Positions 35,493 through 47,514 of a stretch of 64,000 nt of DNA are shown piece after piece. The stretch lies in contig OW387147.1 in NCBI GenBank assembly GCA_936440205.1, positions 4,092,001-4,156,000 on the forward strand, in the 5' to 3' direction. The stretch's first letter is position 1. Each line of letters starts with the position of its first letter. Below the pieces are notes generated by a model. That model saw nothing but the letters and a program-made list of their open reading frames with translations. It searched no databases and had not been told where the DNA came from. This DNA comes from Lepidonotus clava (Eukaryota > Annelida > Polychaeta > Phyllodocida > Polynoidae). The position numbers and the translations under genes are program-made.

Positions 35493-36802
35493 TTAAACTG
35501 GAAGAGAAAAAAGAGCTAAAAGAATGTCTTTCAGGTCGTTGAGTGGTTTCTTCCCTGCTCCAGGTTGGCCGCTCACAGGTAACAGAACGAATTACCTACC
35601 TGTGATATTAGGAGTAAGAAACACATCAGGTTTAAAAATCAGATGTTAAAAGGTTTTCTATAAGATAAAAGGTTTTCTATAAGAGACTAACTTTCAGCAA
35701 TTTTTTAAAAATTTCTTTACGAATTGAAAGACATTTTCAAAAATGAAGATGAAGGATACCATTTAAAGTGAATTTAAAAAGATGAATATATTGGATATGT
35801 TCTTGACAGTAAGGCAAATGATTAAAAACCAGTTGTCAAGTGCAAATGTGTTGGACCCCTTGGGCTGTACCAGATTAAGCCAGCCAACTCTATAAGACAA
35901 TATAATTCTTACCTCAAGACTACATAGAATAGACCCCCTAGGTACTTGTTTTTAGGTGTTTTTCTATTCGACCATATAATATAGACAGTATGACTAATAC
36001 CTAAAGGCTAATTAGAATAGAGCTCCTAGGCAGTTTTGTTGTTGTTTCTTCTTTTGCTGTTTTGTTGTTTTTATTATACATTCAACCACATACAGCTTCA
36101 GGAGGCCAAACGGGAAGTGTGAGCACATTAAGAATTGATTATCGATAAAAAGGTCAGTGGCATGTGGGTAGGGAGGGTGTTATTATTACCTGGTCGTCAG
36201 GTGAGAAGGCAAGCCCGGTCAGACCGGGGAGTTTCCCGACACCGGAATACTGCGCAGTACTAGTAGTCACTGCCGCGGATGGCTGATTCAGAATATATTA
36301 AGTACCTCGAGACTAATTTAGTTAATATGAAAGCAGGGAAACTATAGAAAATATGCCACTTTTTGCTCTATATCTATCTTAAGGAATAGATTTTCGAAAT
36401 ATCTACCAGAATACTGTGCATAACTTCAGCATCCACTGTTTTACTACTGCAGTATCACAGCTAGGTTACATATAAACATAAAGTGTTATTTTGTGAGAAT
36501 CAATCTATGATATTTTAGACCACTAATGCTAAATAATTGACCACAGTGTTAGTAATTAAATTCCATTGAATTCAACTTTTAAATGGACAATTTTCTACTG
36601 AACTGTTAGATGCACAAATTTGTCACCAGGTGGCACTGCAGGGAAACTGGTCTATAGACTAATGATGCTCACTAATACCTTTCCGGGAGGTGATAAAAAG
36701 CTCCCCCCCGCTCGTTACGTAACCGACCACACCTACAGGCTGGTGTTTCACACTGTATTGATTATAGACCAGAGATGTTTAATTCAGAGAGGGGGTTCCC
36801 CA

Positions 36803-37131
36803 AGGCTACACTTTAAAAAAATTCTGTTTCCGGTGGACCGCCCGACTGGTAGTCAAACCTCCGACTGGGAGATTTTCCCCCCAATTTTTCCAGATTTTTC
36901 TTTTTTTTCCAAAATTACTTTGTTTCCTACCAAAAAAAAACCACTAAAAAAAAGAAATAGATTCTGTTTCCGGTGGACCGCCCGACTGGGAGTAAAACCT
37001 CCGATTGAGTCACAATTTCTTCAGATTCCCCCCCCCCCCCAAAAAAAAAACACGAAAAATTCCCTGACCGCCCGACTGGCCCTTTTAAAAGCCAGTCGGT
37101 CCACCGGAAACAGAATTTTTTTTTAGGCTGG
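36803..37131 (+). repeat. Dispersed repeat J, copy 2 (inverted-repeat element)
   Basis: The left part, an A-run then ATTCTGTTTCCGGTGGACCG and CCCGACTGG, is the inverse of the right part, CCAGTCGGTCCACCGGAAAC then AGAAT plus a T-run. A third direct copy of the arm lies at about 36960-36990, so the element looks internally duplicated. C-rich and A-rich spacer runs fill the interior. Relative at 2287-2480. Confidence 0.6.
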
Positions 37132-37149
37132 TCCCATAGTGTCCCAAAG

Positions 37150-37357
37150 GGGGGTCAGGGTAGTATAGTGGGTACAGTCCTCACCTCACAGTTGGCTGGA
37201 ATGGGTTCGAGTCTTGGCGTGCTTGCTATACCACCTTGCCTTGCCGTCGTTTCCACCTCTATAGATTTGGTCAACCAACTTGTACACAAACGTGAGTGGT
37301 CCTGATATAGCTGAAATATTGCTGAGCGGATGTTAAGCTCCAAATATCATCCTCATG
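37150..37357 (+). mobile_element. tRNA-derived SINE, family 2
   Basis: The head carries a full pol III promoter: box A TAGTATAGTGG at about 37161 and box B GGTTCGAGTCT at about 37205, at tRNA-like spacing. The head resembles tRNA-Asp or tRNA-Glu in box A. The body ends CTGAAATATTGCTGAGCGGA TGTTAAGCTCC, a 3' motif I associate with molluscan SINEs. Single copy in this window. Confidence 0.7.
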
Positions 37358-37392
37358 AGCCAACTCTATATAATACAGCCTGGGTGAATTAA

Positions 37393-37592
37393 GGTGGTAT
37401 TACGCTGCACATTGCACGCCTTGAGCTGCGAAAGACGATGTCGCACAGGAGTCCAACATATTAGAGAAAACATTAATTCTTACACATATGTAACATACTC
37501 AAAATTGATAATTTTTAACAAGTATATCACTCCTGTATGTGAAGTATTTGTAATATTGATCATCATATCGCACCAATATCAGAGCTCCTGAG
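37393..37592 (+). mobile_element. MITE family D, diverged copy
   Basis: GTGGTATTACGCTGCACATT followed by TTGAGCTGCGAAAGACGATG matches the start of 47150-47514, and ATATCACTCCTGTATGTGA with CATCATATCGCACCAATATC matches its later part. The right terminus is missing or eroded. Confidence 0.5.
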
Positions 37593-37920
37593 CTTCAACA
37601 AGACAAATGGATGATGGAAAGAGATAGGGAAAGCTCTCAGAGATTGAAGTGATAAAACAGGGACATAGAGAGAAAGGGGGACAGTTAGACGGATCTGGGG
37701 TTATTGATTCCTGGTTTACTTATGAGGTCAGATATAGAGTCCTGATCTCTCGTAAATCAAAGACCTCGGTATCCTGGTTTAAGCCCTGTTTATACGTAGG
37801 GATTACGAGTTTATGTATTAGGTGAGATACAGAGAAACTAATATATCCTGACTTCAGCTAAATCACAGACCTCATGCAGTCTCCTGGTTTTAATTCCTGT
37901 TTGAATATAGATATACTGAG

Positions 37921-38138
37921 CAGTGTCCGAAATTAAGGGTTTTATTTTATGCGCCCGCCGGGTGCAGAGGTGCTAAAAGTATGCACCCGCAGACATTTCT
38001 GTGCATACATTACTGTAAAAGGCTATGTAAAATGGTGAAAAAACATGCACCATCCGGGTGCATACATTTGAAAATCATACACCCTGCCTCAAAATCATGC
38101 ACCTCAGGTGCAGGGTGCACCCTTAATTTCCGACACTG
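37921..38138 (+). mobile_element. MITE family B, copy 3
   Basis: Inverted ends CAGTGTCCGAAATTAAGG and CCTTAATTTCCGACACTG, flanked by the perfect 5-bp duplication CTGAG (37916-37920 and 38139-38143). 218 bp, non-coding. Confidence 0.85.
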
Positions 38139-38448
38139 CTGAGTTATCCATACCATGTGTCTAAACATTACATGGGTACTGTCGTTACAATGGCAACTAC
38201 TGTAATATCAGAATAGAATTGGGAAAAACTAATAATGTTTTTATATATGTTTTTCCAGATGGTATGTAGAAATATAAGAGGAGCCTTGCTGTTGTTTTTC
38301 CATTGGGCCAAGATCTTTAACACTTTCACTCAACAGGAGCACTTGACCTTTATTCATAAATACTTAACCTTGAGAAGAGAATAACCAGGCCGTCGTTCAT
38401 AGAATTACTACACTCCTCTTACAGTGAAGGAATCCCGGTGACTTCTTA

Positions 38449-38685
38449 TGCCCCATACCCACTTGGCGATTTTAACTAAGTTGGCCGACTGATCGTTGCT
38501 AGAATTGGCCGATTATTATAATAGAATCAGCCAATTATAGCACCAATTCAGATCACCAGTTAGTATGCAATATTGAAATATACATGTTTTATATGAGTAG
38601 GTTCTAAAACTCTAGTAGAGTCGGCCGATTATAGCACCGACGAGTCGGCCGACTTTGGTCAAATTCGCCTAGTGGGTATGGGGCT
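38449..38685 (+). mobile_element. MITE family C, copy 1 (GCCCCATACCCAC ends)
   Basis: The left end TGCCCCATACCCACTTGGCG and the right end CGCCTAGTGGGTATGGGGCT are inverted. Flanks are TTA on the left and TAA on the right, compatible with a 3-bp TWA target site typical of PIF/Harbinger elements. Interior has repeated GTCGGCCGACT-like motifs. Non-coding, 237 bp. Confidence 0.7.
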
Positions 38686-39286
38686 TAACATGAACACGGC
38701 GTCCTGGAATGACCAAAAAGCGAGGTAGAAACACTGAGAACCCCAAGACACGTACCTCTGTCAGTGATTGACGTGTGTATTGTGTGTAGAGTTCTGGTCA
38801 TCAGTCTTCGCCTTAGCCAGGACCACCCCCACCCCCCCACCTATACACTGGGTCAGAAGGTGTTGACATGTACGACCTATCAAATATAAAACACCCAACA
38901 ATGAGCGTTCTCACATATTTCCTACTAAATAAGAAATATTGCAAGCACTGGATTACACAGGTTTTGTAACACACATTATTTTCACTTTGTTATTTTTTTT
39001 TATTACACTACAACAACTTAAATGTTTCCTTTAAGAAAAAGTATTCCCATACCTCCTTATATTTTGCATACTGTATGCAGTATTTTCGTAATTTAAGTTT
39101 AACATTCTCCCTATTGACATCTGTGCCTCTTCTAAAACATTTTTTCCCTATCGTCATGTTGGTAAGACCAGCTGGACCAGACTTATTATAACACCAATCT
39201 GTGCCGACGTCGCCCTCACATGTTGCCATCCATAACCCGACGTTTTTACTGATCCCCTGGTAAAAGCTGCGACCTATTCATTCTAA

Positions 39287-39717
39287 AGCCCTATACCCAC
39301 TAGACGATTTTAAAGGCCCATACCCACTAGGCGAATTCACCGTCGCCTGGCAACGGGACGGCAGTCAAATTCCGCGGAAAATAGCCATAAATTATCAAAC
39401 TTGCCTGATTTTACAGTCCCCGGGCGGCAACGACCTTCCTCCCCGTCGCCCATCGCCGGACGATGGTGAAATCGCAGAGTGGGTTTGAGGCTTAACATTG
39501 CCCAGCGATGGGCGACTAGGTGAATCATCGGTGCCCGGCAACTGTAATATCAAGCATTTCTGATATTTCACAAACGATCCCTTCGCCTATCACCCAGGAT
39601 CTGCACCATACCCACAGTGGGTCACCCAGCAATCTCATTTGCCAAGCAACGCTGACACCCATCCTCCCGGTCGCCCGTTGCCCGTCAATGGTAAAATCGC
39701 CTGTTGGGTATGGCCCT
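39287..39717 (+). mobile_element. MITE family C, compound copy
   Basis: The outer ends AGCCCTATACCCACTAGACG and CGCCTGTTGGGTATGGCCCT are flanked by TAA on both sides (39284-39286 and 39718-39720). A second left end (AGGCCCATACCCACTAGGCG) begins at about 39314, and an eroded right end GAGTGGGTTTGAGGCT closes at 39492 before TAA. One copy therefore appears inserted next to the edge of another. Confidence 0.65.
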
Positions 39718-40544
39718 TAACCGATCCCGTTATTACGGGAGGCCCTTCCCCCTGTTTCCCCGAACACCAGGTCAAAACAGTCCGCCACCAATTTATCAAC
39801 AGGCCAAGGGACAAAGGCCTTTTTCAATGTTTTATAAACCGATGTTTTATGAATCTCCACCAAGGTTGGGCCAAACAGTCACGTCTCTCGGAGAAAACTG
39901 GGCAGGGAAGCAATGTGTGGATTTCACTGTACTCTTTTGCTGACACGTATCCAATCGACAGAGGACATGTTTAAATTTGGTGCTAATCTACGATAATTAC
40001 TGATACTCGAATACGATGTCAAATATATAATATATGAAATATTATATCAATCGTAATCACCATATGTTTTAAAGGATTTGCAAAAATTAGAGAGAGTTGA
40101 CACAAATGAACCTTCCATGCTCCCCAGATCTACAGTGTAATTGATATGTTACACTATGGGGATCAAAGGATGATTAAGGTTAACTATATCCACAGACCAC
40201 TTCCAATGCATTCGTTTACCTTTCTTCAAGATGGAAACTATATTGTGAGTGGTTGGGTTAATGTAATATTGGGGCCCCATAGAGACCTCCACCTACCGGC
40301 CGTGGACCGAATAGCTTCTCCCGCCCTCTATCTATAGTTTATGTCGCAGACTGTGCCAAGTGGGGGGAAGAAAATAAATCAAAAAGGAAGCGGAGAAAAA
40401 GGGAGAAATACTGTCGGTGGGTTGACACTGTGTCTGGTAGGACCCTGTCGGGGAACAAAGTCCCGGCCACACTCAGCGACTGGACTCAACCAACAAGACA
40501 GTCGTAGCTGTTATAGCGGTGTCAGAGCCTGCGACAGTCTGGTC

Positions 40545-41200
40545 TTAAGTCCTGGCCACACTCACCAACTGAGCCCAATTTGATAGTTGATTTAGTTGAG
40601 TTTATCTTAGTCGTAGAGTGTGGCCAGGGGAGTTGTAGCTGCACCTACGGCAGTTGAGTTGAGGTCTAGATCTTGAAGGCAAAATTGTACAACCTGATCG
40701 TAGGGGCACTGCCTTATATTATACATCTTATTCGAGTATGGCCAGGCAGGCTATACGTGCTTGGATTAGATCATCGGGTCAGTTGTTTATCATTTGCACT
40801 AGCCCGACTTTGATTACACACTAGTACCGACCTGATATTTTCTAATAGTATGCAACAAAATGTTGTATGGATATATAAGTAATTAAAAGGTTAAGAGTTA
40901 ATTTTAGTTTTTCCCCCCGTTAGCGTTGGGTCAATTTGCACTAACCCATCAGACTAGCTGTCAAGGAAACACACTAGCTTTGCAGGATTTGCACTAGTGT
41001 CTATGCGAGTGGTCTAGTGCTAAGATCAAACACTGCGATATAGATCAATCTTAGCCACAACCAGACAATTAGGTCATAGAATTCCTCAAGATCTTGAACT
41101 AAACACAACCATAGTCGCAAACTCGCAGACTACAGTCTCGGACTGATCCAAACTCAACCGTCCAGTTGAGTTCGGTCGCCAGGTGTGGCCAGGACTTAAG
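40545..41200. mobile_element. Terminal-inverted-repeat element with CTTAAGTCCTGGCCACAC ends
   Basis: The 18-base end CTTAAGTCCTGGCCACAC is repeated as a perfect inverse (GTGTGGCCAGGACTTAAG) at 41183-41200. Just outside and inside, related ends occur at about 40460 (AGTCCCGGCCACACTCAGCG) and 40616 (GTAGAGTGTGGCCAGGG), so several related pieces are nested here. A TTA/TAA target is possible but the palindromic TTAA makes the border ambiguous. Confidence 0.5.
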
Positions 41201-42339
41201 TCTCACATAGACACAAATAATCGGGAGTATTTCCACAGGCTCACGGAGGATGTGCCAGGGAGAGGGGCATTGTTTGTTTATAGCAGATTGACGGGGATAT
41301 TCGTCGTATCGGTCCCCTACATTGACAGGACACAGTCCAGGACTGGGAACTGTTATTACCATACACTGTGGGAGGTCATATACAGGGATGAAGGAGTGGG
41401 GGGAGGGGGTGGGGGGGGGACCGACCAGGCAGCAGCCAGGAAGAGATGTACAACTCACTTGGGATCCGTTTTATTTGGCCTTTGATGTGTGTCATTTGTT
41501 TTTGTTAGTAACTTCTGAATTACATATCAGACTTTTGACTTTTCAGATTATAGAATTATCTGTTCATATATAAATAGCAAATGCAATCTTATCCGACGTA
41601 ATTCAGACAATGCAATGTTTATCTCGGAACATAATTCAATCCATTCATTTAAAAAAAAAGTACTTTGCCATTTAAACTATTTTCGGAGGAGGAATTTCAA
41701 AGTAACTTATCCTGCGAATGAGGGATGTAGATAGTGTAATCATATATACTTAGGACGGTTATTTCCCAGGCTTATGATGTGGTTAAGTACCTGAGATACC
41801 AAAGTGGAATTCAAGCCAGTTATCAATCCTGTATGTAGACAAACCTAATCATTGCTGTGATCACCATTAATGAGTCATCGAAAAATAATTTACACCAAGA
41901 ACTTGAAGGAAGTTCATCCGACAATGAAACCACAAACAATCGTTATCTGGCTATTCCGGAGGTGGGGGTTGGGGGCACAATCTGAACAGGGATGTCATCA
42001 TGATCTCGTTCGTTAGCTGAGAGTGGTTGAGAGTGGTTTCCGAGTTATCTGTGATAAGGTTAGAGTATAAATCATTGTAGCTGTGTTTGAGATCAGTGTC
42101 TAAACCCACGGCCGGAAAGTGCTGGGGTATGGAGATACGGGGAGATAGATGTGGGGCTGCAGGGAAAGCCTCGAAACCATGCCACACCACTCCGTCTACA
42201 TTCCTGAAATGTGCAGGGTTCATAGGATAGTTTTTGTTGCATTGGTACATATAAGTATTGATCATATAGATGTTAAGTTACCAATGCAACCAAGGTATAG
42301 GTCCGTTTTTGAAGTGGGTCTAATGTTGTGGACCACTGG

Positions 42340-42825
42340 ACCGTGTAATAGTTTAATTGGTGGGCCCCCTCCAACCTCATTGGTCAGTCGGATTGACCAA
42401 TAGGATTCCCTCCTATACCACCGTCCGTGCGCCTCGCCGCACCACGCGAGACCAATGAGTGTACAGCTGCCCGGGACCCCCCAATAGGACTCCCTCCTGT
42501 GTCACCGTCCGTGCGCTCAGTCAGCCGTGACCCGGGGGGAAGAGTGGTGCCGGGCGCACCACGTGTTGGGCCTAACTATAATAAGAAGGGTCTGATTGAC
42601 CAATATGGGGGGGGGGGGGGGGGGTCCCGGGCAGCTGTACACTCATTGGTCAACCTGATTGACCAATAGGACTCCCTCCTGTGTCACCGTCCGTGCGCTC
42701 AGTCAGCCGTGACCCGGGGGGAAGAGTGGTGCCGGGCGCACCACGTGTTGGGCCTAACTATAATAAGAAGGGTCTGATTGACCAATATGGGGGGGGGGGG
42801 GGCGTCCCGGGCAGCTGTACACCAT
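42340..42825. repeat. 182-bp duplication with nine CCAAT boxes
   Basis: A unit starting CCAATAGGACTCCCTCCTGT at 42481 recurs at 42663, almost identical over about 160 bp, each with a CACGTG E-box (42560 and 42742) and a poly-G run. A more diverged partial copy begins at 42397. CCAAT or ATTGG occurs at 42356, 42379, 42397, 42452, 42481, 42600, 42645, 42663 and 42782. The segment 42452-42483 is the inverse of about 42620-42650. Confidence 0.8.
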
Positions 42826-45756
42826 CCATATATACACGAGTGAAATGAATATAGCCATATACAGTCGTGAATATATCACATTACTGTTTGCTTACATTTA
42901 TTACAAAAGTGTCTTTTCTTATCGAATTTTCAATCAACGGGTTCTAAAAATCACCGCGCATTTCCTGATAGTCGCTTCTTTTTTTATATTATACAGACTA
43001 TAGTAAGCGCTCTAACCTTTTTAAAAGGAGATACATCCTGAATCATGGCCCTCATAGTCATACATGTAATACGTACCCCACAAGTGGCTTGTCCCTCGCT
43101 ATGTGCCCACCCCGCCTCATGTTTAACTCACTTGATCATCCCGTAGCCCAGTCCCGCGTGTACTTCGGTCCCTTACTACACTTCGTAACGGGAAGTAGTT
43201 CATAGAATATGCACGTCTGTCGGGGATGGGTAAAAGTAACTGTACGTCCCGGGACACCGTCCCCGTTCGACCCACTCTGGGGCATGGGGTATGGTTATTG
43301 TATTATGAAGGGGACAGTGCTGGTGCTGATAGGATCAGGACAATATGGATTATTCCCGGCTTATCCCAACCCCAACCATCATCACCATGTGAACTCATCT
43401 GACGGACCGGCCCAAGTACACAGAAGTCGTCCCAGTCGAGATTTTAGGAGAAACTCGTTATTTTCGAAATTACTTTTGCGCTCCTCCTTCAGTTCAGATT
43501 GGCCAAATATTGACAGGCCAATTCAGACTGAAAGTAAATGATGGTTGGGACAGTAGAATAACTCTTGGTCCACTGGGACTAAGATTTTTATTTCAAATCT
43601 AGATTGTATTCAGAATTACATCAATATGAATTTTAGTATTGCCAGCCACTGGAAATGATACTGCACTGTATTTTTCTCTATTCTATTTCTATCTTGTCTA
43701 AGAAACATCCTTTATTTGGTCAGTTATCATAATAATTGTATGACATTTTCCCCCTTTGAAATCCCTCTCACTGATTGCCTGGGGATGTACCTTATGTTAT
43801 GTTAAATACCCATACATAGCGTATATCAGATAACCCCAGCTGTAGTATGTACCTGTCATGTAGTCAGAGATGTATGGACTTACACTGACCTCTGACCTCT
43901 GACCCTGAGGTCACCCTGTGGTCACTGACCCATGACTACATGTCACTCAGAGAGTCGTTTACCACCTATACGTTAAACGGTCTACGTACTAAAACTGTCC
44001 GCCGGGCTGGAAACGAACCACTTGTGATGTGGGTGCCAATATAGTGCTCATTCCAATGTATTCTTTGATATTTTTTCAGAAAAGAGAAAGGAAAAAAAAT
44101 CAGGGTCGCCCCTGTTCTTATGATATATGATATTGAATATCCAAAGCCTTACAATGTAAGAATTTCAAGAGGTTCTCTCCCCGTTTTCTTCCAGATACAG
44201 CAGGGTGCATCTTTTTTTTATGATAATTAACAAAACCATTGGTTTACAAGGTGCCTTGACAAGCATCTGCGCGCACGCACTTCGTGTGTGAGACCAAAAA
44301 ACCTTAATCTGAAACAACGTAGTACTATAGTACGATGGGGCAGTTTTTTACTAGGGGACTGGCCAAAGCCAGGCAGGTAAAAATGCAGGTCTGTATTTAA
44401 GGTGACAGAGAATAGTTAGCTCAAGTCTAATTAATGCACGACCAGCTGGTCCCGTCTACGTTACCGGCCAAGGCAGTTTACTCCTTCCTGGAGGAAAAAG
44501 TGGTTTCCTGCCATGATTATGTAGATTGAAACGTGGGTGCGCTGCTTTTTACAACTATATTTATCGTACTTTTATTGCATTTAGCCCTTTTTGATACCAT
44601 AGTAATACATAAGACACTATGCCTTTGTTGAGACATTTCGGTATTACTAAACTGATTTTTCATATGGCTGAAGAGGGAAGTCGAGATTTATTCTGCCTAT
44701 CTCAGGGTAAATAAGGTTTGTTTTTGATTCAAACAAATCTTAAATAAAATGTCAACATTGTTAATAATACTCACAGGAAGCATTATATGCCAATTCGATT
44801 GATTCAGGTAGATAGTTTTTTTAAAAAAGATGTAAAAGAAAAAAAGAGAAAAAAGATTTAACACACGTGCATTGTGGGCACTATTCTGAATGTCCCAATT
44901 CGCTGTACAGAAATGTTAAGCACTCTCTGGGTCCCAGGCCTCCCTCGCCAACCCAATCAGAGTTCTGCTGACCCAACTCAACTTACGTTTGGGTTACAAC
45001 CAGTGTATTTTTTCCGGCCCTGCACCCTGAATAGTGGAGTATCTGCGGTAACCGGCCCAGATAAACGGGTGTAGGTATAAGTCGACATGGAAATTATCAA
45101 ATCTACAAGCAACATGGGGACAAAATGGGACCCCCCCCCCCCCCCCCCCCCAAATGTAGAGCCCAAGATATCGCTGACTGAGCTCTCATTCCTGAAGCCA
45201 GAGGCGATGACAGCTTGAAAAAAGCGTTGATGTAAACCCCAAAATCCTACCCTGACGAAGATATTTGGGGATGTAGATAGGGGCGGGGGGGGGTAGGTCT
45301 AGAAGTCCTTCAGACTCCCCAAACGTCTATGAAAGTCAGCAAGAATCCCTCCTTGGTGAGTGGAATCCGCTCAGATTTCAGGTCTAAATAAACCCTGGGC
45401 TTCCTACCATGTTAGCATACACAATCATCACTCCTTATAATTTACCTACAACTATTGAAAGTAATGTCAAGTCGCCCGCCCAACCCAGCTCCCAGGGGGT
45501 CCCCTCCTATAAGGCCGTGTGTTCGGGGTGGTCAGGGTGCTGACAGGCCTTGACTAGGCCTAGTTTAACTGTCCCTCTATCCCTTCTCCGTTTTCCTTGG
45601 GTGTGTATCGAGCTCCACAGGGGTGTTGACAGGTCCTCTTACAACACTAGCTTTAAGAGGCAAGTTCCGGAGCCACCATACCATCCAATGTTCGAAAATA
45701 AACTTAACATAACTGCTGTCTGTACCCTGGTGCTCCCATGTGGAATTTACCAAAGT

Positions 45757-46100
45757 TGAATCAGTATCAATTCAGTAGTCAGTACTGACTCTATGCTGCG
45801 GTCCCCGAGTCCCCGCGTCGAGGCTGTCTGTGTGATGTCGGACGACTTGCTGCTTAACAACTCAGTATTGATTCAGTAGATTACTAGTCAGTACTGATTC
45901 TTTACCGCAGTCCCTGAGTCCCTGTCTCGCGGGCTGTGAGAAGACTCAATGCCTCAGAAGTCAGTATTGATTCAGTGGACTGCTGATCTTACACTGCTGT
46001 CCCAAGGTCCCACAGTCCCCACACTCTCTGTCAGTTGCTAAATGTCGCACCACCAGGGAAATCAGCACCGATTCAGTAGACAGCTGTTGAGGTACTGTCC
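45757..46100 (+). repeat. Degenerate ~100-bp tandem repeat
   Basis: Four imperfect units begin with TCAGTATTGATTCAGTAGA-like sequence near 45759, 45861, 45961 and 46060, each followed by a TACYGCNGTCCCNGAGTCCC-like block. Strongly diverged. Confidence 0.7.
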
Positions 46101-46223
46101 CCCTCATGGGCATGTCCCACAGGGCATGTTTATCATAGGCTTTGCTTCATATGATGTATCAATGTTATGCTCCTCCAAAGTAATCACGATGTGCACTTTT
46201 TTGGAGGTCTAAATACCCACTTA

Positions 46224-46400
46224 GAGGCCGTCCATAAATAATGTCACACTTTTTCGGGTTATTTTTAGGGCCCACCCACAGCCCTGTCACGCTAAATTCT
46301 TTAATCTAAACATGAAAATAAGGCCCGTCTTCGGGCAGTGTCACACTGTTCAATCCAGCCACCCACCCCCTTGTGCATGACATCATTTATGGACGGCCCC
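46224..46400. mobile_element. Harbinger-like MITE (GGCCGTCCATAAAT ends)
   Basis: The ends GAGGCCGTCCATAAATAATG and CATCATTTATGGACGGCCCC are inverted and flanked by TTA on both sides (46221-46223 and 46401-46403). The 3-bp TWA duplication fits PIF/Harbinger. GGCCGTCCATAAATNACGTCA-type ends are widespread in animal genomes (ISL2EU/Harbinger-related). 177 bp, non-coding. Confidence 0.7.
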
Positions 46401-46564
46401 TTACTTGAAAGAACACTTTTTTCCCCATAATTCACAACTTGGTAAACACATGTATGTGAAAGAGGTCAGTGAATTAATTAAATATAACTGAAATTGGCTG
46501 TCAGTAACAGTATTTACCAAACAGTTACAGTATTTACATTTATTAGAGAACAAATATTACTGAC

Positions 46565-46784
46565 CAGTGTTCGAAATTAAGGATTTATTTTATGCACACG
46601 ACGGGTGCATAGGGGTTTTAAATCATGCACCCGGCATATTTCTGATGTACACACTACTATATAATGGCATTTTATGCTTTTGAAAAAGCATGCACATGCC
46701 GGGTGCATGCCTCATGAAAAGTATGCACCCTGCAGCTAAATTGTGCACACAGGGTGCAGGGTGCGCCCTTAATTTCGAACACTG
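46565..46784 (+). mobile_element. MITE family B, copy 4
   Basis: Inverted ends CAGTGTTCGAAATTAAGG and CCTTAATTTCGAACACTG, flanked by the perfect 5-bp duplication CTGAC (46560-46564 and 46785-46789). 220 bp, non-coding, with GGGTGCA motifs. Confidence 0.85.
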
Positions 46785-47149
46785 CTGACAATCATGTTCA
46801 ACTAGTGACTAATTGTTCGACTCGCTGAACCATAATAAGACTACGATCATTTAGCCGACCGATATCCAAACTAGGCCTCCAATACGGATATAATGTACAC
46901 ACCATTAGACAACTACACTCCTGGATACATGTTTTTGTAACACAGTTAGCTTTACAGCCTACTTTAAGTATGTATGTCGTAAACCTCAGCAACTTCCTTC
47001 ACCAGCTGCGATTAATCGACTAATCGTAGAGCGAGCGCTGACCCATAATGAGCGCTTGTTAGAGAACAACTACTCCACATACAGCCTGGACCTAACAATG
47101 GACCCCCCTCGGGGTCTGCACTAGAGTAGGTTAGATTTAGAGCCATAAA

Positions 47150-47514
47150 TCAGTATTACACTACATGACATGAGCTGCTATATGACGATTTCACAGAGAA
47201 GTCACATTATACATTACACGACTAAGCTGCAATATGACAATGTCACAGAGAAGTCACATTATACATTACACGACATGCGCTGCGATATGACGATGTCACA
47301 GAGAAGTCACATTGCACTACACGACATGAGCTGTGATTTGACAATGTCACAGAGAAGTCACACATATTAGAGACAAACATTTGTGTTAAAAATGTGTAAA
47401 ATACGCCAAGTTGCCAATTTTAAACAATTATATCACTCCTGCGTGAGAATAGTTTGTTATATCACCGTATCGCGCCGATATCGCAGCTTAAAGTTGTGTA
47501 GTGTGATTGGGCCT
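47150..47514 (+). mobile_element. MITE family D with internal 50-58-bp tandem repeat
   Basis: The left end ATTACACTACATGACATGAG and the right end GTTGTGTAGTGTGATTGGGC are inverted counterparts. Inside, four units of about 50-58 bp (CATGAGCTGCGATATGACGA then TGTCACAGAGAAGTCACATT) lie in tandem from 47155 to 47366. Fragments of the same family are at 19803, 32112 and 37393. Confidence 0.65.

Noticed and set aside
37150-37222. tRNA gene
   Set aside because: Boxes A and B are present, but the acceptor and anticodon stems do not pair and a SINE body follows.
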